A stretch of 64,000 nt of DNA from Methylomonas sp. 11b (GCF_000515215.1 NZ_KI911557.1:1695586-1759585), one strand, 5' to 3'. Positions 53,508 to 62,427 are shown, counted from the stretch's first letter. The notes: generated by a model from the sequence alone, not told the origin. A program made the numbers and translations.

Positions 53508-54842
53508 ATGTATCACCTGCCTCGCGCCAGACAGGCCTTATCATTCACGACCTTGGTGATTGTGCTGTCGGCGTGCGGTGAATCGGCACAATTGCCGATT
53601 TCGGCGGGCACAGGTCTAAATCCGCAACTGCCACCACCGCATCCGACCTGGATTCCCACAGTCAACATTGCGCAGGCGGTGGGCTGGCCGGCCAATACTA
53701 AACCCATACCGGCATCCGGCCTGACAGTTAACGCCTTTGCCGGTAATCTCGATCATCCGCGTTGGCTTTATGTGCTACCGAATGGCGATGTGCTGGTAGC
53801 CGAGAGCAATGCCCCGCAACGGCCAGACGATGGCTGGGGCATCAAAAGCTGGTTGATCAAGCAGGTTTTGCGCAAGGCAGGCGCCGGAACGCCCAGCGCC
53901 AATCGCATCACCTTGTTGCGCGATGTCGATGGTGACAGCGTAGCCGAGACGCGATCAGTATTTCTGGAAGCGCTAAACTCGCCATTCGGCATGACCCTGA
54001 TCGGCAACGATTTTTATGTAGCCAACACCGATGCGCTGATGAAGTTTCACTATAAGGACGGCGAAACTCATATTGCCGAACCGGGCATCAAAGTACTGGA
54101 TCTACCGGCCGGCCCTATCAATCATCACTGGACGAAAAATCTGCTGGCCAGTCGCGATGGCACACGGCTGTATGTGACAGTGGGTTCCAACAGCAATGTC
54201 GGCGAGAATGGGATGGATCAAGAGTCCGAACGCGCCGCTATTTGGGAAGTCGATCCGCAACACGGCAGTTACCTGGTGTACGCGTCCGGTCTACGTAATC
54301 CCAACGGACTGGCCTGGGAGCCGGACGGTGGAACACTTTGGACGGTAGTTAACGAGCGCGATGAAATCGGCAGCGATTTGGTACCGGATTATCTAACTTC
54401 AGTCCCCGCAGGCAGTTTCTTCGGCTGGCCCTACAGTTATTACGGTCAACATTTGGATCAACGCGTACAGCCGCAACGTCCGGAGCTGGTAGCTACAGCC
54501 AAAGCGCCGGATTACGCGCTTGGGCCGCATACCGCCTCACTCGGCCTGGTGTATTCTCACAGCGCCAGTTGGCCGGCGCCATTTAATAATGGCGTATTTA
54601 TCGGTCAACACGGCTCATGGAACCGCGAGCCGCGCAGCGGTTATCGGGTGATATTCGTGCCCTTCCAGGCCGGCAAACCCAGTGGAGCACCCATTGATAT
54701 TTTGAGCGGTTTTATTAGCCAAGACGATGAAGCCTACGGTAGGCCGGTGGGTGTCGCGCTCGATAAACGGGCCTCATTATTAGTGGCTGATGATGTGGGG
54801 AATACTATTTGGCGGGTCACAGCCTTGGCCCCTAAAGAGTAA
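53508..54842 (+). CDS. L-sorbosone dehydrogenase-like (PQQ-type beta-propeller) lipoprotein
   Basis: A 444-residue protein with a lipoprotein signal ([16 protein letters not shown], Cys near residue 23) and a six-bladed beta-propeller. It shows [78 protein letters not shown] and [20 protein letters not shown]. These are typical of the PQQ-dependent sugar/sorbosone dehydrogenase family. It would act in the periplasm. PQQ use is possible but not shown. It is probably co-transcribed with the PRC-barrel gene. Confidence 0.85.
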   Translation: MYHLPRARQALSFTTLVIVLSACGESAQLPISAGTGLNPQLPPPHPTWIPTVNIAQAVGWPANTKPIPASGLTVNAFAGNLDHPRWLYVLPNGDVLVAESNAPQRPDDGWGIKSWLIKQVLRKAGAGTPSANRITLLRDVDGDSVAETRSVFLEALNSPFGMTLIGNDFYVANTDALMKFHYKDGETHIAEPGIKVLDLPAGPINHHWTKNLLASRDGTRLYVTVGSNSNVGENGMDQESERAAIWEVDPQHGSYLVYASGLRNPNGLAWEPDGGTLWTVVNERDEIGSDLVPDYLTSVPAGSFFGWPYSYYGQHLDQRVQPQRPELVATAKAPDYALGPHTASLGLVYSHSASWPAPFNNGVFIGQHGSWNREPRSGYRVIFVPFQAGKPSGAPIDILSGFISQDDEAYGRPVGVALDKRASLLVADDVGNTIWRVTALAPKE

Positions 54843-54923
54843 ACCCACTATACATTGACTAGATTAGGAAACCGACTAATCAAGCCATTTAGCTATCAAG
54901 TTCACCGCAAACAGGAGACAACA

Positions 54924-55223
54924 ATGTCTAGTGCCGCTTATCAGGAACCTATAGAAGAACTATCCATCGAAACACGTGACATGCACCGAGCCCTGGTATC
55001 GCTGATGGAGGAATTGGACGCCATTGATAATTACAACCAGCGTGCCGATGTTTGTGCAGATAAAGCACTCAAGGCTATTTTTGAACACAATCGGGACGAA
55101 GAAAAGGAGCACGCTGCGATGCTGCTGGAGTGGATTCAACGCCAGGACTCTCGCTTCTCCAACAAGCTCCAGGTCTATTTGTTCTCCGAACACCCAATCG
55201 CACATTCGGGTGAAGCGGATTAA
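54924..55223 (+). CDS. Encapsulated ferritin-like protein (EncFtn family)
   Basis: A 99-residue two-helix protein from the ATG at 54924 (CAGGAGACAACA upstream). EPIEELSIETRDMHRALVSL, MEELDAIDNYNQRADVCADK and AIFEHNRDEEKEHAAMLLEW match EncFtn of Rhodospirillum in order and spacing. The diiron ligands of the subunit interface (Glu of MEELDAID, Glu and His of DEEKEHAAM) are present. EncFtn rings oxidise ferrous iron and deliver it into an encapsulin shell. The protein ends at PIAHSGEAD, without an obvious C-terminal targeting peptide. No encapsulin gene follows. Confidence 0.88.
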   Translation: MSSAAYQEPIEELSIETRDMHRALVSLMEELDAIDNYNQRADVCADKALKAIFEHNRDEEKEHAAMLLEWIQRQDSRFSNKLQVYLFSEHPIAHSGEAD

Positions 55224-55243
55224 ACCCCAACGGGAGGTGCGGT

Positions 55244-55303
55244 ATGAGCGCCATCGTCAGCCCCAAAGCGGCACAGAGATTTTCTCTCCGGCTCGGATCC
55301 TAA
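55244..55303 (+). CDS. Very short frame in the usual position of the encapsulin gene
   Basis: ATG at 55244 has a strong GGGAGG eight bases upstream and starts 20 bases after the EncFtn stop, but the frame closes after 19 residues (MSAIVSPKAAQRFSLRLGS). It may be the stump of a lost gene, a separate short peptide, or chance. I do not recognise it as an encapsulin N-terminus. Confidence 0.3.
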   Translation: MSAIVSPKAAQRFSLRLGS

Positions 55304-55379
55304 GCAACAAGTGACGTGCCAACGCGGGTCCGGAACTAAGGCAAGTTGGTGACGAGGTTAACTGATTAGTGATTGCCAT

Positions 55380-55416
55380 AGACTGCCCAGCGCAAAGCAG
55401 CGCCGCTGGGCAGTCT
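55380..55416. repeat. Perfect 13-base hairpin
   Basis: AGACTGCCCAGCG pairs without mismatch with CGCTGGGCAGTCT around an 11-base loop. No T-tract follows. It stands in the 55224-55641 gap, which holds no convincing gene apart from the 19-residue frame. Confidence 0.7.
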
Positions 55417-55641
55417 GGTCGCGCAGTGTGAACATCGAAGAACTTCAATTGATCGGACCACGTCGCTATAGCCAAAGCTGCTTGCGGCATTTTTCCACTG
55501 AGCAACAAACGCTTAGGCTTTGGCCTGAATTTATGCGCTTAAGGAGGCTCCGATTAAATCCTTGGGCTGCTCTCAGGACCGGCTTGTCGAAGCACTTGGG
55601 CCTTTGAGGGCATGAGAGGAATCAACCTGTTCAGCGTTTTA

Positions 55642-55881
55642 TTAAAGGATTGGTGAAACAGTCGACCATTCCTTCATGGCCTTATCACCTGGACGGTCCA
55701 CCTTAACCTGGCCATGCTCGGTTGAGGTTACCCAGGATAGTGGAAAGAAATGATGCTGACCGGTTTCATCTTTTTTCAGTTTGATTGAGTTAGTGCCTTC
55801 CATATGATCGACAATGGCAAATTGGCCGTCTTCTGAGCAGACAACGGGCATATCGGGTTTGATCTGGTCGGGATGAATCAT
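55642..55881 (-). CDS. DUF2171 family protein
   Basis: A 79-residue protein from the ATG at 55881 (AGGAGAACCACA upstream). MIHPDQIKPDMPVVCSEDGQ, FAIVDHMEGTNSIKLKKDE, HHFFPLSWVTSTEHGQVKVD. The pattern is that of DUF2171, a PRC-barrel-like small cytoplasmic fold, frequent among stress genes. It ends in EWSTVSPIL. Confidence 0.82.
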   Translation of the reverse strand: MIHPDQIKPDMPVVCSEDGQFAIVDHMEGTNSIKLKKDETGQHHFFPLSWVTSTEHGQVKVDRPGDKAMKEWSTVSPIL

Positions 55882-56017
55882 TGTGGTTCTCCTTTTGGCT
55901 TGATTTGAGCCAGTCATGTTGAAATGTCTGGCTCGATATTTTGAGTTGCATGTCGCCGGGCACTCATTAAACAAATTCAAAGTTTTGTTAGATCCCGTTG
56001 ACAGTTATCGACTATAG

Positions 56018-56211
56018 AGAAATTAGCGGTTCTAATCCGTTCGGCATACCACATTGGTAGCTGAATTATTCAGAACTGGCAAAAACCTAGAGGCATGCTC
56101 GCGGCCTAGCGTTTTTCTTGAAACAAACCGGGCCAATCTTTAGCGGTGGCTTGAGTGGATCAATGCCAAGCATATTTATGGCTTTTCTTGATGTTTTTGT
56201 GAAATCGAAAC
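56018..56211 (+). repeat. Diverged direct repeat, copy 1
   Basis: The segment shares a series of blocks with 62552-62766: GTTCGGCAT, ACATTGGTAGC, CAGAA, CTTGAAACAA, AATGCCAAGC, TTCTTGAT. It occupies part of the 55882-56373 gap. A 73-codon frame over it (56118-56339) is not conserved in the other copy and is not called. Confidence 0.5.
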
Positions 56212-56525
56212 CCTGTTTGTATCTTGCCGACGGTGAGCCATGGATATCTATCTGTCTTAATACCCTCTTCGTCCAGCTGAGCTATAGGTATAAAACGTCT
56301 CACATGTTCGAGGTGTCCGAAAAAACCGCAGCGATTTAGTATTTAGCGCTGCACGCCTTAAGAATATTCAAGTTCATGCCATTACCGCGTCTAATAACTG
56401 ATCCAAGGTACGCATATTAGATTGCAGGTTAGGCAACAACTTTGTTTCGATCAATGAACGAAGAGCTAGAGGTAGTTGGTAATCGAGCAGAGCTTGCCCA
56501 TACGCTTTCGAGCAGGAGAATTCAA

Positions 56526-57861
56526 GAGGGTGTAAGAATTTTTGTGTAAACGGCCCTGAGGTAGGAAACTACCGATCCTGACAAGGAGGAAACCATGACC
56601 GTATCATCAAAAGCCATACCGGATGACCTACTCGACGCCTTGATGTCGCACTATCAAAAACCCGAGGACCTGATCGGTGCCAATGGTCTGCTGAAGCAGT
56701 TGACCAAAGCGATAGTCGAACGGGCCCTGGAAGCGGAAATGACCGCGCACTTGGGCCACGGTAAGCATGAGGCGGTGACCAACGCCAGCAGCAATGCCCG
56801 AAACGGCAAAAGCCGGAAAACGCTGAAAGGTGACTTCGGCGACTTGCCTATCGAGATTCCCCGCGACCGTCATGGCGAATTCGAACCGCAGATCATTCCT
56901 AAGCATCAACGGCGCTGGACCGGTTTCGACGATAAGATCATTTCGTTATATGCCCGAGGACTGACGGTACGGGAAATCCAAGCCCATTTATTCGAGCTTT
57001 ACGGCACCGAGGTATCCCCCACCTTGATTTCCTCGGTGACCGACGCGGTACTCGAAGAGGTGGGCGTCTGGCAAAGCCGCCCGCTGGATCCGATTTACCC
57101 GATTGTGTACCTCGACTGTCTGCATACCAAAGTGCGCGATAGTGGCAGCGTGCGGGTCAAGGCCGTCTATCTGGCCATCGGTGTCAATCTGGACGGCCAC
57201 AAAGAAGTGCTGGGGCTGTGGATTGCCCAAAGCGAAGGCGCCAAATTTTGGTTGCAAGTGGTCACCGAGCTCAAGAACCGTGGCGTCAACGACATCTTTA
57301 TCGCCTGTGTCGATGGTCTGAAGGGATTTCCGGAGGCTATCGAAACCGTGTTTCCCAAAGCGGCCGTTCAACTGTGTATTGTCCACTTGGTCCGTCATAG
57401 CCTCAACTATGTCAGCTACAAAAGGCGCCAGTCGGTTGCCGACGACCTCAAGCAGATTTATCGAGCCGCAACGGCGAGGGAAGCCGAGCAAAAGCTGACC
57501 GAATTCGAGGCCAACTGGCTGGAGACCTATCCCACGATCGCCCCCATCTGGCGACGAAACTGGGGGCACATCATCCCTTTTTTTGACTATCCGCCCGAGA
57601 TTCGCAAGGTGATCTACACCACCAATACCATCGAATCGGTGAATCGAAGTCTGAGAAAAATCATGAAAAACCGCGCGGTCTTCCCCAGTGATGACGCCTT
57701 GTCCAAACTGCTCTATTTGGCGTTGCGCAATATCAGCCAAAATTGGACCATGCCCGTCTACGATTGGAAAGCCGCTTTGAATCGGTTTAGTATTCAGTTC
57801 GAAGATCGCTTCCCTAGCCATTAAACCAAACTACCGTTTACACAAAATTTGGGACACTCCC
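56526..57861 (+). mobile_element. Intact IS256-family insertion sequence
   Basis: The 1336-base element has imperfect 28-base terminal inverted repeats at 56526-56553 and 57834-57861. The inner part TTTTGTGTAAACGG is shared, and the outer ends are GAGGGTGT and GGGAGTGT. GAATTCA flanks both sides (56518-56524 and 57862-57868), a 7-base match fitting the 8-9 base target duplications of this family. The element holds one full transposase gene and lies inside a DUF2383 gene. Confidence 0.9.
56595..57824 (+). CDS. IS256-family (mutator-type) transposase
   Basis: A full-length 409-residue DDE transposase. The catalytic Asp residues lie in PIVYLDCLHTKVRDSG (near 174) and FIACVDGLKGFPEAIE (near 239), and the Glu in YTTNTIESVNRSLRK (near 346). 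The family segments HLGHGKHE, IVHLVRHSLNYVSYKRRQ and LRNISQNWTMPVYDWKAALN are present. GACAAGGAGG precedes the ATG. No frameshift is seen, so the element could be active. The diverged remnant at 5518-5703 comes from a related but different element. Confidence 0.95.
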   Translation: MTVSSKAIPDDLLDALMSHYQKPEDLIGANGLLKQLTKAIVERALEAEMTAHLGHGKHEAVTNASSNARNGKSRKTLKGDFGDLPIEIPRDRHGEFEPQIIPKHQRRWTGFDDKIISLYARGLTVREIQAHLFELYGTEVSPTLISSVTDAVLEEVGVWQSRPLDPIYPIVYLDCLHTKVRDSGSVRVKAVYLAIGVNLDGHKEVLGLWIAQSEGAKFWLQVVTELKNRGVNDIFIACVDGLKGFPEAIETVFPKAAVQLCIVHLVRHSLNYVSYKRRQSVADDLKQIYRAATAREAEQKLTEFEANWLETYPTIAPIWRRNWGHIIPFFDYPPEIRKVIYTTNTIESVNRSLRKIMKNRAVFPSDDALSKLLYLALRNISQNWTMPVYDWKAALNRFSIQFEDRFPSH

Positions 57862-58157
57862 GAATTCACGTCTCGTAAGGCTTCTATTGCTGAGTATTTG
57901 CCCAACATATTTACGCCTATCTGAAAGATTTTCTCCCAAGTGCCCCAATTGCTTGACTTATCTGAAGGCGCTCCTCCCAACTGACGAATTTGCGCTTTTA
58001 GTAGTGCAGCGGCTTCATTATGATCTTGACAAATTTGCAACAGAGAATCGACTTCACAACGTCTGGTATCTTTCCAAAACGATTCCAAAGCCTGTCGGTA
58101 AGTTTCCGTGGCGGATATTTCATTTTTTAGCAAACTATCTATTTTTTCAATGTTATA

Positions 58158-58910
58158 CATAAAAACTCCCAGGTAACTCAATTATGTTGCCTGCACAGAA
58201 ATACTACTATCAATAATATTGAATAGCACTTTCAGATTAAATAATTAACGTCGTACATAGCTGATGATTGGACTGACTCTTCAAAGAACTATTTCCTTTA
58301 ATTTTATTTCGATTCTGTCTTATCGGCTTAGCCTGCGTTATTTGATATTTTCTTTTTTAAATACCCAATCTTATTGGCAGGAAAAATGCCATGTCCACTG
58401 ACAATAAATCTGTGCGCTCATGGCTATAGTAGGATCGTTTATCCACTCAGTCAGTGCGCTATCAAACATACAGCGTCGGATTTTCTGCGCGCTCATAACA
58501 CCTGCAGATCGGTGAAAGGTAGCTTATGCATTGATCATCACGCAGATCGTCTGAATAGCCCTGTTTCAGTATTATTTTGGCAAGACGAAGATGAGAACGG
58601 CGAGTATTTTAAGTCGAGTTATACCAAAGGATTCCAAGACAAATACAGTCGTTCTCTATGCAAATATTGGGGGTTTAGCGGATAAAATTGACCTAAAAAG
58701 GAAATTTAGGCAATCAAATTAATTTTCAAAAAACCCTAGTCATGGCAGATAAAACAATTCCTCTTCAATGTGCGACAGCACACCGACTTTAAGACGATTT
58801 TAATAGAAAATTTACCTAGCTTGCTTCTTCGTGTCATTAAACAGCCTGTTTGAATGTAAGCCAAAACCAATAAGTAGACTTATATACACAAATATTTTAG
58901 GAGATGAGTC
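58158..58910. other. Intergenic region with one regulatory site and a doubtful frame
   Basis: A 103-codon frame at 58374-58685 has no good start. Its end (PVSVLFWQDEDENGEYFKSS) faintly resembles small proteins with an IWxxExxNGxYF motif, so it may be a worn gene. Otherwise I see only the regulatory site at 58767. The region is richer in A and T than its surroundings. Confidence 0.35.
58767..58787 (-). promoter_or_regulatory. Repeated site before the tiny membrane protein gene
   Basis: Read on the minus strand: core GTGTGCTGTCGCAC, left flank GTCG, right end ATT. It lies 124 bases before the gene at 58911. Confidence 0.45.
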
Positions 58911-58991
58911 ATGGGTAAATATTTTATAGGCTGGGTACTGGGCGTGCCGACGATTGTTTTGATCATTATTTATTTAGTATTCAATCATTAG
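58911..58991 (+). CDS. Tiny single-helix membrane protein
   Basis: A 26-residue frame, MGKYFIGWVLGVPTIVLIII then YLVFNH, after a strong TAGGAGATGAGTC ribosome binding site. It shares the LGVP-I-I-L-H pattern with the 25-residue frame at 51358-51435, which also neighbours a DUF883 gene. Function is unknown. Confidence 0.6.
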   Translation: MGKYFIGWVLGVPTIVLIIIYLVFNH

Positions 58992-59391
58992 CCATTCTCT
59001 CCACCGGCAACACTATTAAAGTCGGTGTGCCAAATTGAATCAGTAGAAGTTTTAGATCACCAGAGTTTAAAAATTACCGGGGAGTCGCTATTTTTGCCGA
59101 AAGATTTTTTCGGGCATCCTGCTGGAAAAAATCGGCAAAAATGACGCGACCGCTTATGCCTTCGGCGCCCCGATTCGTCCGCGTCACCTCGTTCCGACCC
59201 AACAAGGGGTCGAAACATCGGCTCTCGCATGACTTAACGCCGTGTCGCGATGCCTTGCAGGTTTTCTCCGCTTCGCTGCGAAAACCCGCCCGGCGCTACG
59301 GCTATCGGGGACTAAAAATCTTCACTTCGCTGGCGCTCCGTTTCCAAGATTTTCAGCGACTGATTATTTCCATTTGTATAAGGAATTAACT
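58992..59391. other. Intergenic region without a gene
   Basis: A half-copy of the repeated site (GTCGGTGTGCC) is at about 59021. The stretch 59100-59350 is GC-richer, with hairpin-like parts (CCGAAAGATTTTTTCGG, GGTTTTCTCCGCTTCGCTGC), and looks like a dispersed repeat. Frames here have no recognisable domain. Confidence 0.35.
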
Positions 59392-59652
59392 ATGCAAGCA
59401 ACAGACAATACCAATACTGTCGATGCCACCGTTGACCGGCTTAGATCGGGCGTTCACTCAACCGTTGACAAAGTAGCCAACGCAACCACTCAGGCGGCTG
59501 AAGCGTTGGGTCAAAAAGGCGAACAATTGAAAAATGTAGAGCAGCAGTTTTTTGAAGATTTCCGCAGCTACATTGATAAAAATCCTGCAACTTCATTGGG
59601 TATCGCTGTCGGGGCAGGCTTTCTATTAAGTCGGCTGATGAGTGGTCGTTAA
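59392..59652 (+). CDS. DUF883 family protein (ElaB/YqjD type)
   Basis: An 86-residue protein from the ATG at 59392 (AAGGAATTAACT upstream): ATVDRLRSGVHSTVDKVANA, then AAEALGQKGEQLKNVEQQF and FRSYIDKNPATSLGIAVGAG with the membrane anchor FLLSRLMSGR. A longer frame from 59242 runs through repeat-like DNA and is rejected. It heads a rightward run of four stress genes (to 61155). Confidence 0.88.
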   Translation: MQATDNTNTVDATVDRLRSGVHSTVDKVANATTQAAEALGQKGEQLKNVEQQFFEDFRSYIDKNPATSLGIAVGAGFLLSRLMSGR

Positions 59653-59717
59653 ATCAGCAGAAAAAACCAATGCCGCGCAATTATTTCGAAAAAACAACCA
59701 CTATTTAGGAGATTATT

Positions 59718-60125
59718 ATGTCTACAAAATTATTGTCAGTTATATTCACTTTGACGAGCAGTTTAATAATAATGACGGGTACTGTTCGCGCCGAACAGAA
59801 TAGCGCCGTTTATCTAGCGGCCGACTCAACCTTGGAAAATACCGAGATCAATGCTCGCGATAAGGATAACTCGACGTTAACCCCGGAAGATCAAAAGGAA
59901 ACCGAAGGCGATATTAAAATTACAGCGGCCATCCGCCAAGCTGTCGTTAAAAATGAGTCCTTATCAGTCAATGCGCAGAATGTAAAAATCATCACCCGTA
60001 ATGGCGCAGTGACTTTACGCGGGCCGGTTAAAAATGAAGCCGAGAAAATTAAACTGCAAGATATCGCCAAGCAAACGCCTGGTGTTCTTCAGGTAAATAA
60101 TAACCTTGAATTTAAAGCGCCATAA
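59718..60125 (+). CDS. Exported BON-domain protein
   Basis: A 135-residue protein with signal peptide (VIFTLTSSLIIMTGTVRAEQ), a polar linker, and one BON domain (DIKITAAIRQAVVKNESLSV, NVKIITRNGAVTLRGPVKNE, IAKQTPGVLQVNNNLEF). It has no lipobox, unlike the BON protein at 7405, so it is probably soluble in the periplasm like OsmY. TTTAGGAGATTATT precedes the start. Confidence 0.87.
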   Translation: MSTKLLSVIFTLTSSLIIMTGTVRAEQNSAVYLAADSTLENTEINARDKDNSTLTPEDQKETEGDIKITAAIRQAVVKNESLSVNAQNVKIITRNGAVTLRGPVKNEAEKIKLQDIAKQTPGVLQVNNNLEFKAP

Positions 60126-60141
60126 AGCGTAGGAGAATCAC

Positions 60142-60657
60142 ATGACTAAAGCAGTTTTTTGTATCGCTCAAAATACCTATCAGGCAGAGAGTATTGTTAA
60201 TGACCTGGTTACCGCCGGCTTTTCAAATAATGATATATCGGTGCTGTTTTCCGACAAATCCAACTCCCAGGATTTTGCACATGAAAAGCATACCAAAGCG
60301 CCGGAAGGGGCCGCCATCGGCGGGTCAGTGGGTTTAGGTACTGGCGCTGTAGTTGGCTTGTTAGCCGGGATTGGCGCTCTGGCTATTCCAGGCGTCGGTC
60401 CGTTCATCGCCGCCGGACCTATTATGGGCGCGTTGAGCGGAGCGGCTGTAGGTGCCGCCACCGGCGGCTTGGCTGGCGTTTTAATCGGGCTGGGCATCCC
60501 CGAATATGAAGCCAAACGCTACGAAGGAAAAATCACCGGCGGCAACGCTTTGATTTCTGTCCACACCACAAACAGCGAAGCGGTCGATCTGGCAAAAAAA
60601 GTCTTTGAGGAGGCTCACGCCGAGGATATTTCCTCGACGGGCGAATCGTCAGTTTAA
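60142..60657 (+). CDS. Glycine-zipper general stress protein (YflT/GSP17M-like)
   Basis: A 171-residue protein. An N-terminal ferredoxin-like part (KAVFCIAQNTYQAESIVNDL, FSNNDISVLFSDK) leads to a long Gly/Ala-rich membrane hairpin (GGSVGLGTGAVVGLLAGIGA, IMGALSGAAVGAATGGLAGV). The C-terminal part, GIPEYEAKRYEGKITGGNAL, completes the first fold. This layout is seen in bacterial general stress proteins and in some DUF3341-like annotations. The role is not known. It lies 17 bases after the BON gene. Confidence 0.72.
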   Translation: MTKAVFCIAQNTYQAESIVNDLVTAGFSNNDISVLFSDKSNSQDFAHEKHTKAPEGAAIGGSVGLGTGAVVGLLAGIGALAIPGVGPFIAAGPIMGALSGAAVGAATGGLAGVLIGLGIPEYEAKRYEGKITGGNALISVHTTNSEAVDLAKKVFEEAHAEDISSTGESSV

Positions 60658-60711
60658 GTTTGAGGCTGCGCTTGCATGTCATCAAAAAAATAATCAACCA
60701 GGAGTTTTAAT

Positions 60712-61155
60712 ATGCATAACATAGACACACTCAACAAATTTCTAAAAGACGAATTATCGGCAACGGAAACCTATCAACAGGTGCAAGACAAACTGTCTGA
60801 AGATGCCGGACTGGGCGAATCGAAGGACCTTACGCCTATTTTTGAGGATCATAAAGAGGCCGTTTCCAGTTTACAGACGCTCATCAGTCAACTGGGAGGA
60901 ACTCCCAGCGCCGATTCAGGAGCGTGGGGCACTTGGGCGCAAATAGTCCAAGGCGGCGCTAATCTACTGGGTAAAGAAGCGGCACTACAGTCGTTACAGA
61001 GCGGCGAGAAAAGTGGCGCAGACGCGTATGCGGAAGCGTTGCAGAAGACTGAACTGCCTGCAGAGATTCGCTCGTTGATTGAAACCAAGCTATTACCGGC
61101 ACAACAAGCGCATATTCGCACGTTGGATAGGCTGTTGGCCGCCGAAACTGAATAG
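60712..61155 (+). CDS. DUF2383 (PA2169-type) ferritin-like four-helix protein
   Basis: A 147-residue helical protein: FLKDELSATETYQQVQDKLS, LISQLGGTPSADSGAWGTWA, LIETKLLPAQQAHIRTLDRL. It keeps Glu and His residues at ferritin-like spacing (ELSATE, EDHKEA, QQAHIRTLD). Metal binding is plausible but not shown for the family. It is the intact relative of the IS-split gene at 56374-58157. CCAGGAGTTTTAAT precedes the start. Confidence 0.85.
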   Translation: MHNIDTLNKFLKDELSATETYQQVQDKLSEDAGLGESKDLTPIFEDHKEAVSSLQTLISQLGGTPSADSGAWGTWAQIVQGGANLLGKEAALQSLQSGEKSGADAYAEALQKTELPAEIRSLIETKLLPAQQAHIRTLDRLLAAETE

Positions 61156-61189
61156 TTTTTCGTCCCTTAGCACGTAGTTTTTAAATGAA

Positions 61190-61231
61190 GTCAGCGCGAG
61201 CTCAAATTGATTCGCGCTGGCTTAATTGTTT
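61190..61231 (+). terminator. Probable terminator of the second stress cluster
   Basis: GTCAGCGCGA pairs with TCGCGCTGGC (one G-T pair) around an 11-base loop, then TTAATTGTTT. It lies 35 bases past the DUF2383 stop. Confidence 0.5.
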
Positions 61232-61377
61232 CTGTTCCGGCCTATAAATAAACCTGATTAACAAGAATTTTCAGCGCGGCTGATCCGGACAAGTAATTAT
61301 CTCTACTGCAAGCAATGAGGACTAGCGGCGGCATTAACGCTAAGATTTGATGCCTCCCCAGGTTTAACATAGTCTCC

Positions 61378-62427
61378 CTACGAATTACTTGCCTGATTAT
61401 ATTTTCCTAGTATGTCCCAAAAGGTTATAAATAATGCGGCAATAATGGGGCCTAATATAAATCCGGTTAATGAAAACCAGCTTATCCCTCCTAGAGTTGA
61501 TACCAGCACTAGATAATCTGACATTTTACTATCTTTACCTATCAGCCGCGGCCGCAAAAAATTATCTATCATAGCAATTACAAAAATACCGACGGATAGC
61601 AAAATGACTGCTTTTAATGTGTGTCCCTGTAAAAATAAAATGACCGCAGCAGGACCCCAAATTAGCGCACTGCCTATAGGCAATAACGATAAAACTATCA
61701 TTAACATACCCCATAGAAAAGCCGCTGGAATGCCTACAAACCAAAATAATAACCCCCCTATGCTACCCTGAATAACGGCGACTAGTAACCCGCCTTTGAC
61801 AGTCGCTCGCGCTACGCTGGTGAAACGCTCAAATAGTTCTATTTCAATTTGGTCACCTATCGGAATTAACGATATGAATTTTCTTATCAGTTGCTGTCCG
61901 TCCCGCAATAGAAAGAACAGAATGTAGAAAGACAAGGCAACTTGCACGATTAGATTTAAAATATTCTGAGTCAATGCGGGGAGTTGTTGCGCTATATATT
62001 GTACTGCTTGAGTAAAGGCATTCCCTGCCGAGGCGCTTATCTGCTCAACGCTTATTTCCTGTATATGAGACAGTTTATTAAATTTTGGCAAAAGAAGCGC
62101 GAGAGTATCTTGAAAATATATTTGAGGATTAATTTCCCCGCTTTGGATTTTTTGATAATAGGCTGTGCTTTCTTCCGTTATCATCAAGGTTATCATCAAT
62201 AGTGGAATAACGAACACCAGAATAATCGTTAACATGGTCAAAAACAACGGCAGTATTTCCGAGTTTTTAAAATAACGGTTAATCCACTGATAAACAGGAT
62301 AAAAAACTACCGCCAGAATAATAGCCCAAAAACAGGCTAATAAAAAATCTTTAATCAATAGGAAAAAAGATACCGTCACTAACAAAACGAAGGTTAGAAA
62401 GAGAATATAAGGAGTATTTTTTTGCAT
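61378..62427 (-). CDS. AI-2E family transporter (YdiK/PerM type)
   Basis: A 349-residue inner membrane protein from the ATG at 62427, with about eight helices. The N-terminal part has FLLACFWAIILAVVFYPVYQ WINRYF; the central part is amphipathic (about 85-150). The C-terminal part has the signature GIPAAFLWGMLMIVLSLLPI and LRPRLIGKDSKMSDYLVLVS. The family includes TqsA and many exporters of unknown substrate; quorum-signal export should not be assumed. It is A+T-richer than its neighbours. Confidence 0.9.
   Translation of the reverse strand: MQKNTPYILFLTFVLLVTVSFFLLIKDFLLACFWAIILAVVFYPVYQWINRYFKNSEILPLFLTMLTIILVFVIPLLMITLMITEESTAYYQKIQSGEINPQIYFQDTLALLLPKFNKLSHIQEISVEQISASAGNAFTQAVQYIAQQLPALTQNILNLIVQVALSFYILFFLLRDGQQLIRKFISLIPIGDQIEIELFERFTSVARATVKGGLLVAVIQGSIGGLLFWFVGIPAAFLWGMLMIVLSLLPIGSALIWGPAAVILFLQGHTLKAVILLSVGIFVIAMIDNFLRPRLIGKDSKMSDYLVLVSTLGGISWFSLTGFILGPIIAALFITFWDILGKYNQASNS

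Larger units (their letters stand above)
56374..58157 (-). pseudogene. DUF2383 (PA2169-type) gene split by an IS256 element
   Basis: The 5' part (58157 to 57862) codes MYNIEKIDSLLKNEISATET, YRQALESFWKDTRRCEVDSL, QIRQLGGAPSDKSSNWGTWE and YSAIEALRDVNS, then runs into the IS. Beyond the IS, from about 56524 down to TGA at 56374-56376, the same gene goes on: KAYGQALLDYQLPLALRSLI, ETKLLPNLQSNMRTLDQLLD. Both parts align with the intact protein at 60712 (AYAEALQKTELPAEIRSLIE). After removing the IS and one target copy, a one-base frame offset seems to remain, so the gene may carry a second fault. Family members are four-helix, ferritin-like proteins of unknown role. Confidence 0.88.

Noticed and set aside
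55257..55508. 83-codon minus-strand frame after EncFtn
   Set aside because: It covers the perfect hairpin and shows no encapsulin or other domain.
56118..56339. 73-codon frame over direct repeat copy 1
   Set aside because: The frame is not kept in the second copy of the repeat.
59242..59391. Extended N-terminus for the third DUF883 protein
   Set aside because: It reads through repeat-like DNA; the ATG at 59392 matches the family start and has a ribosome binding site.
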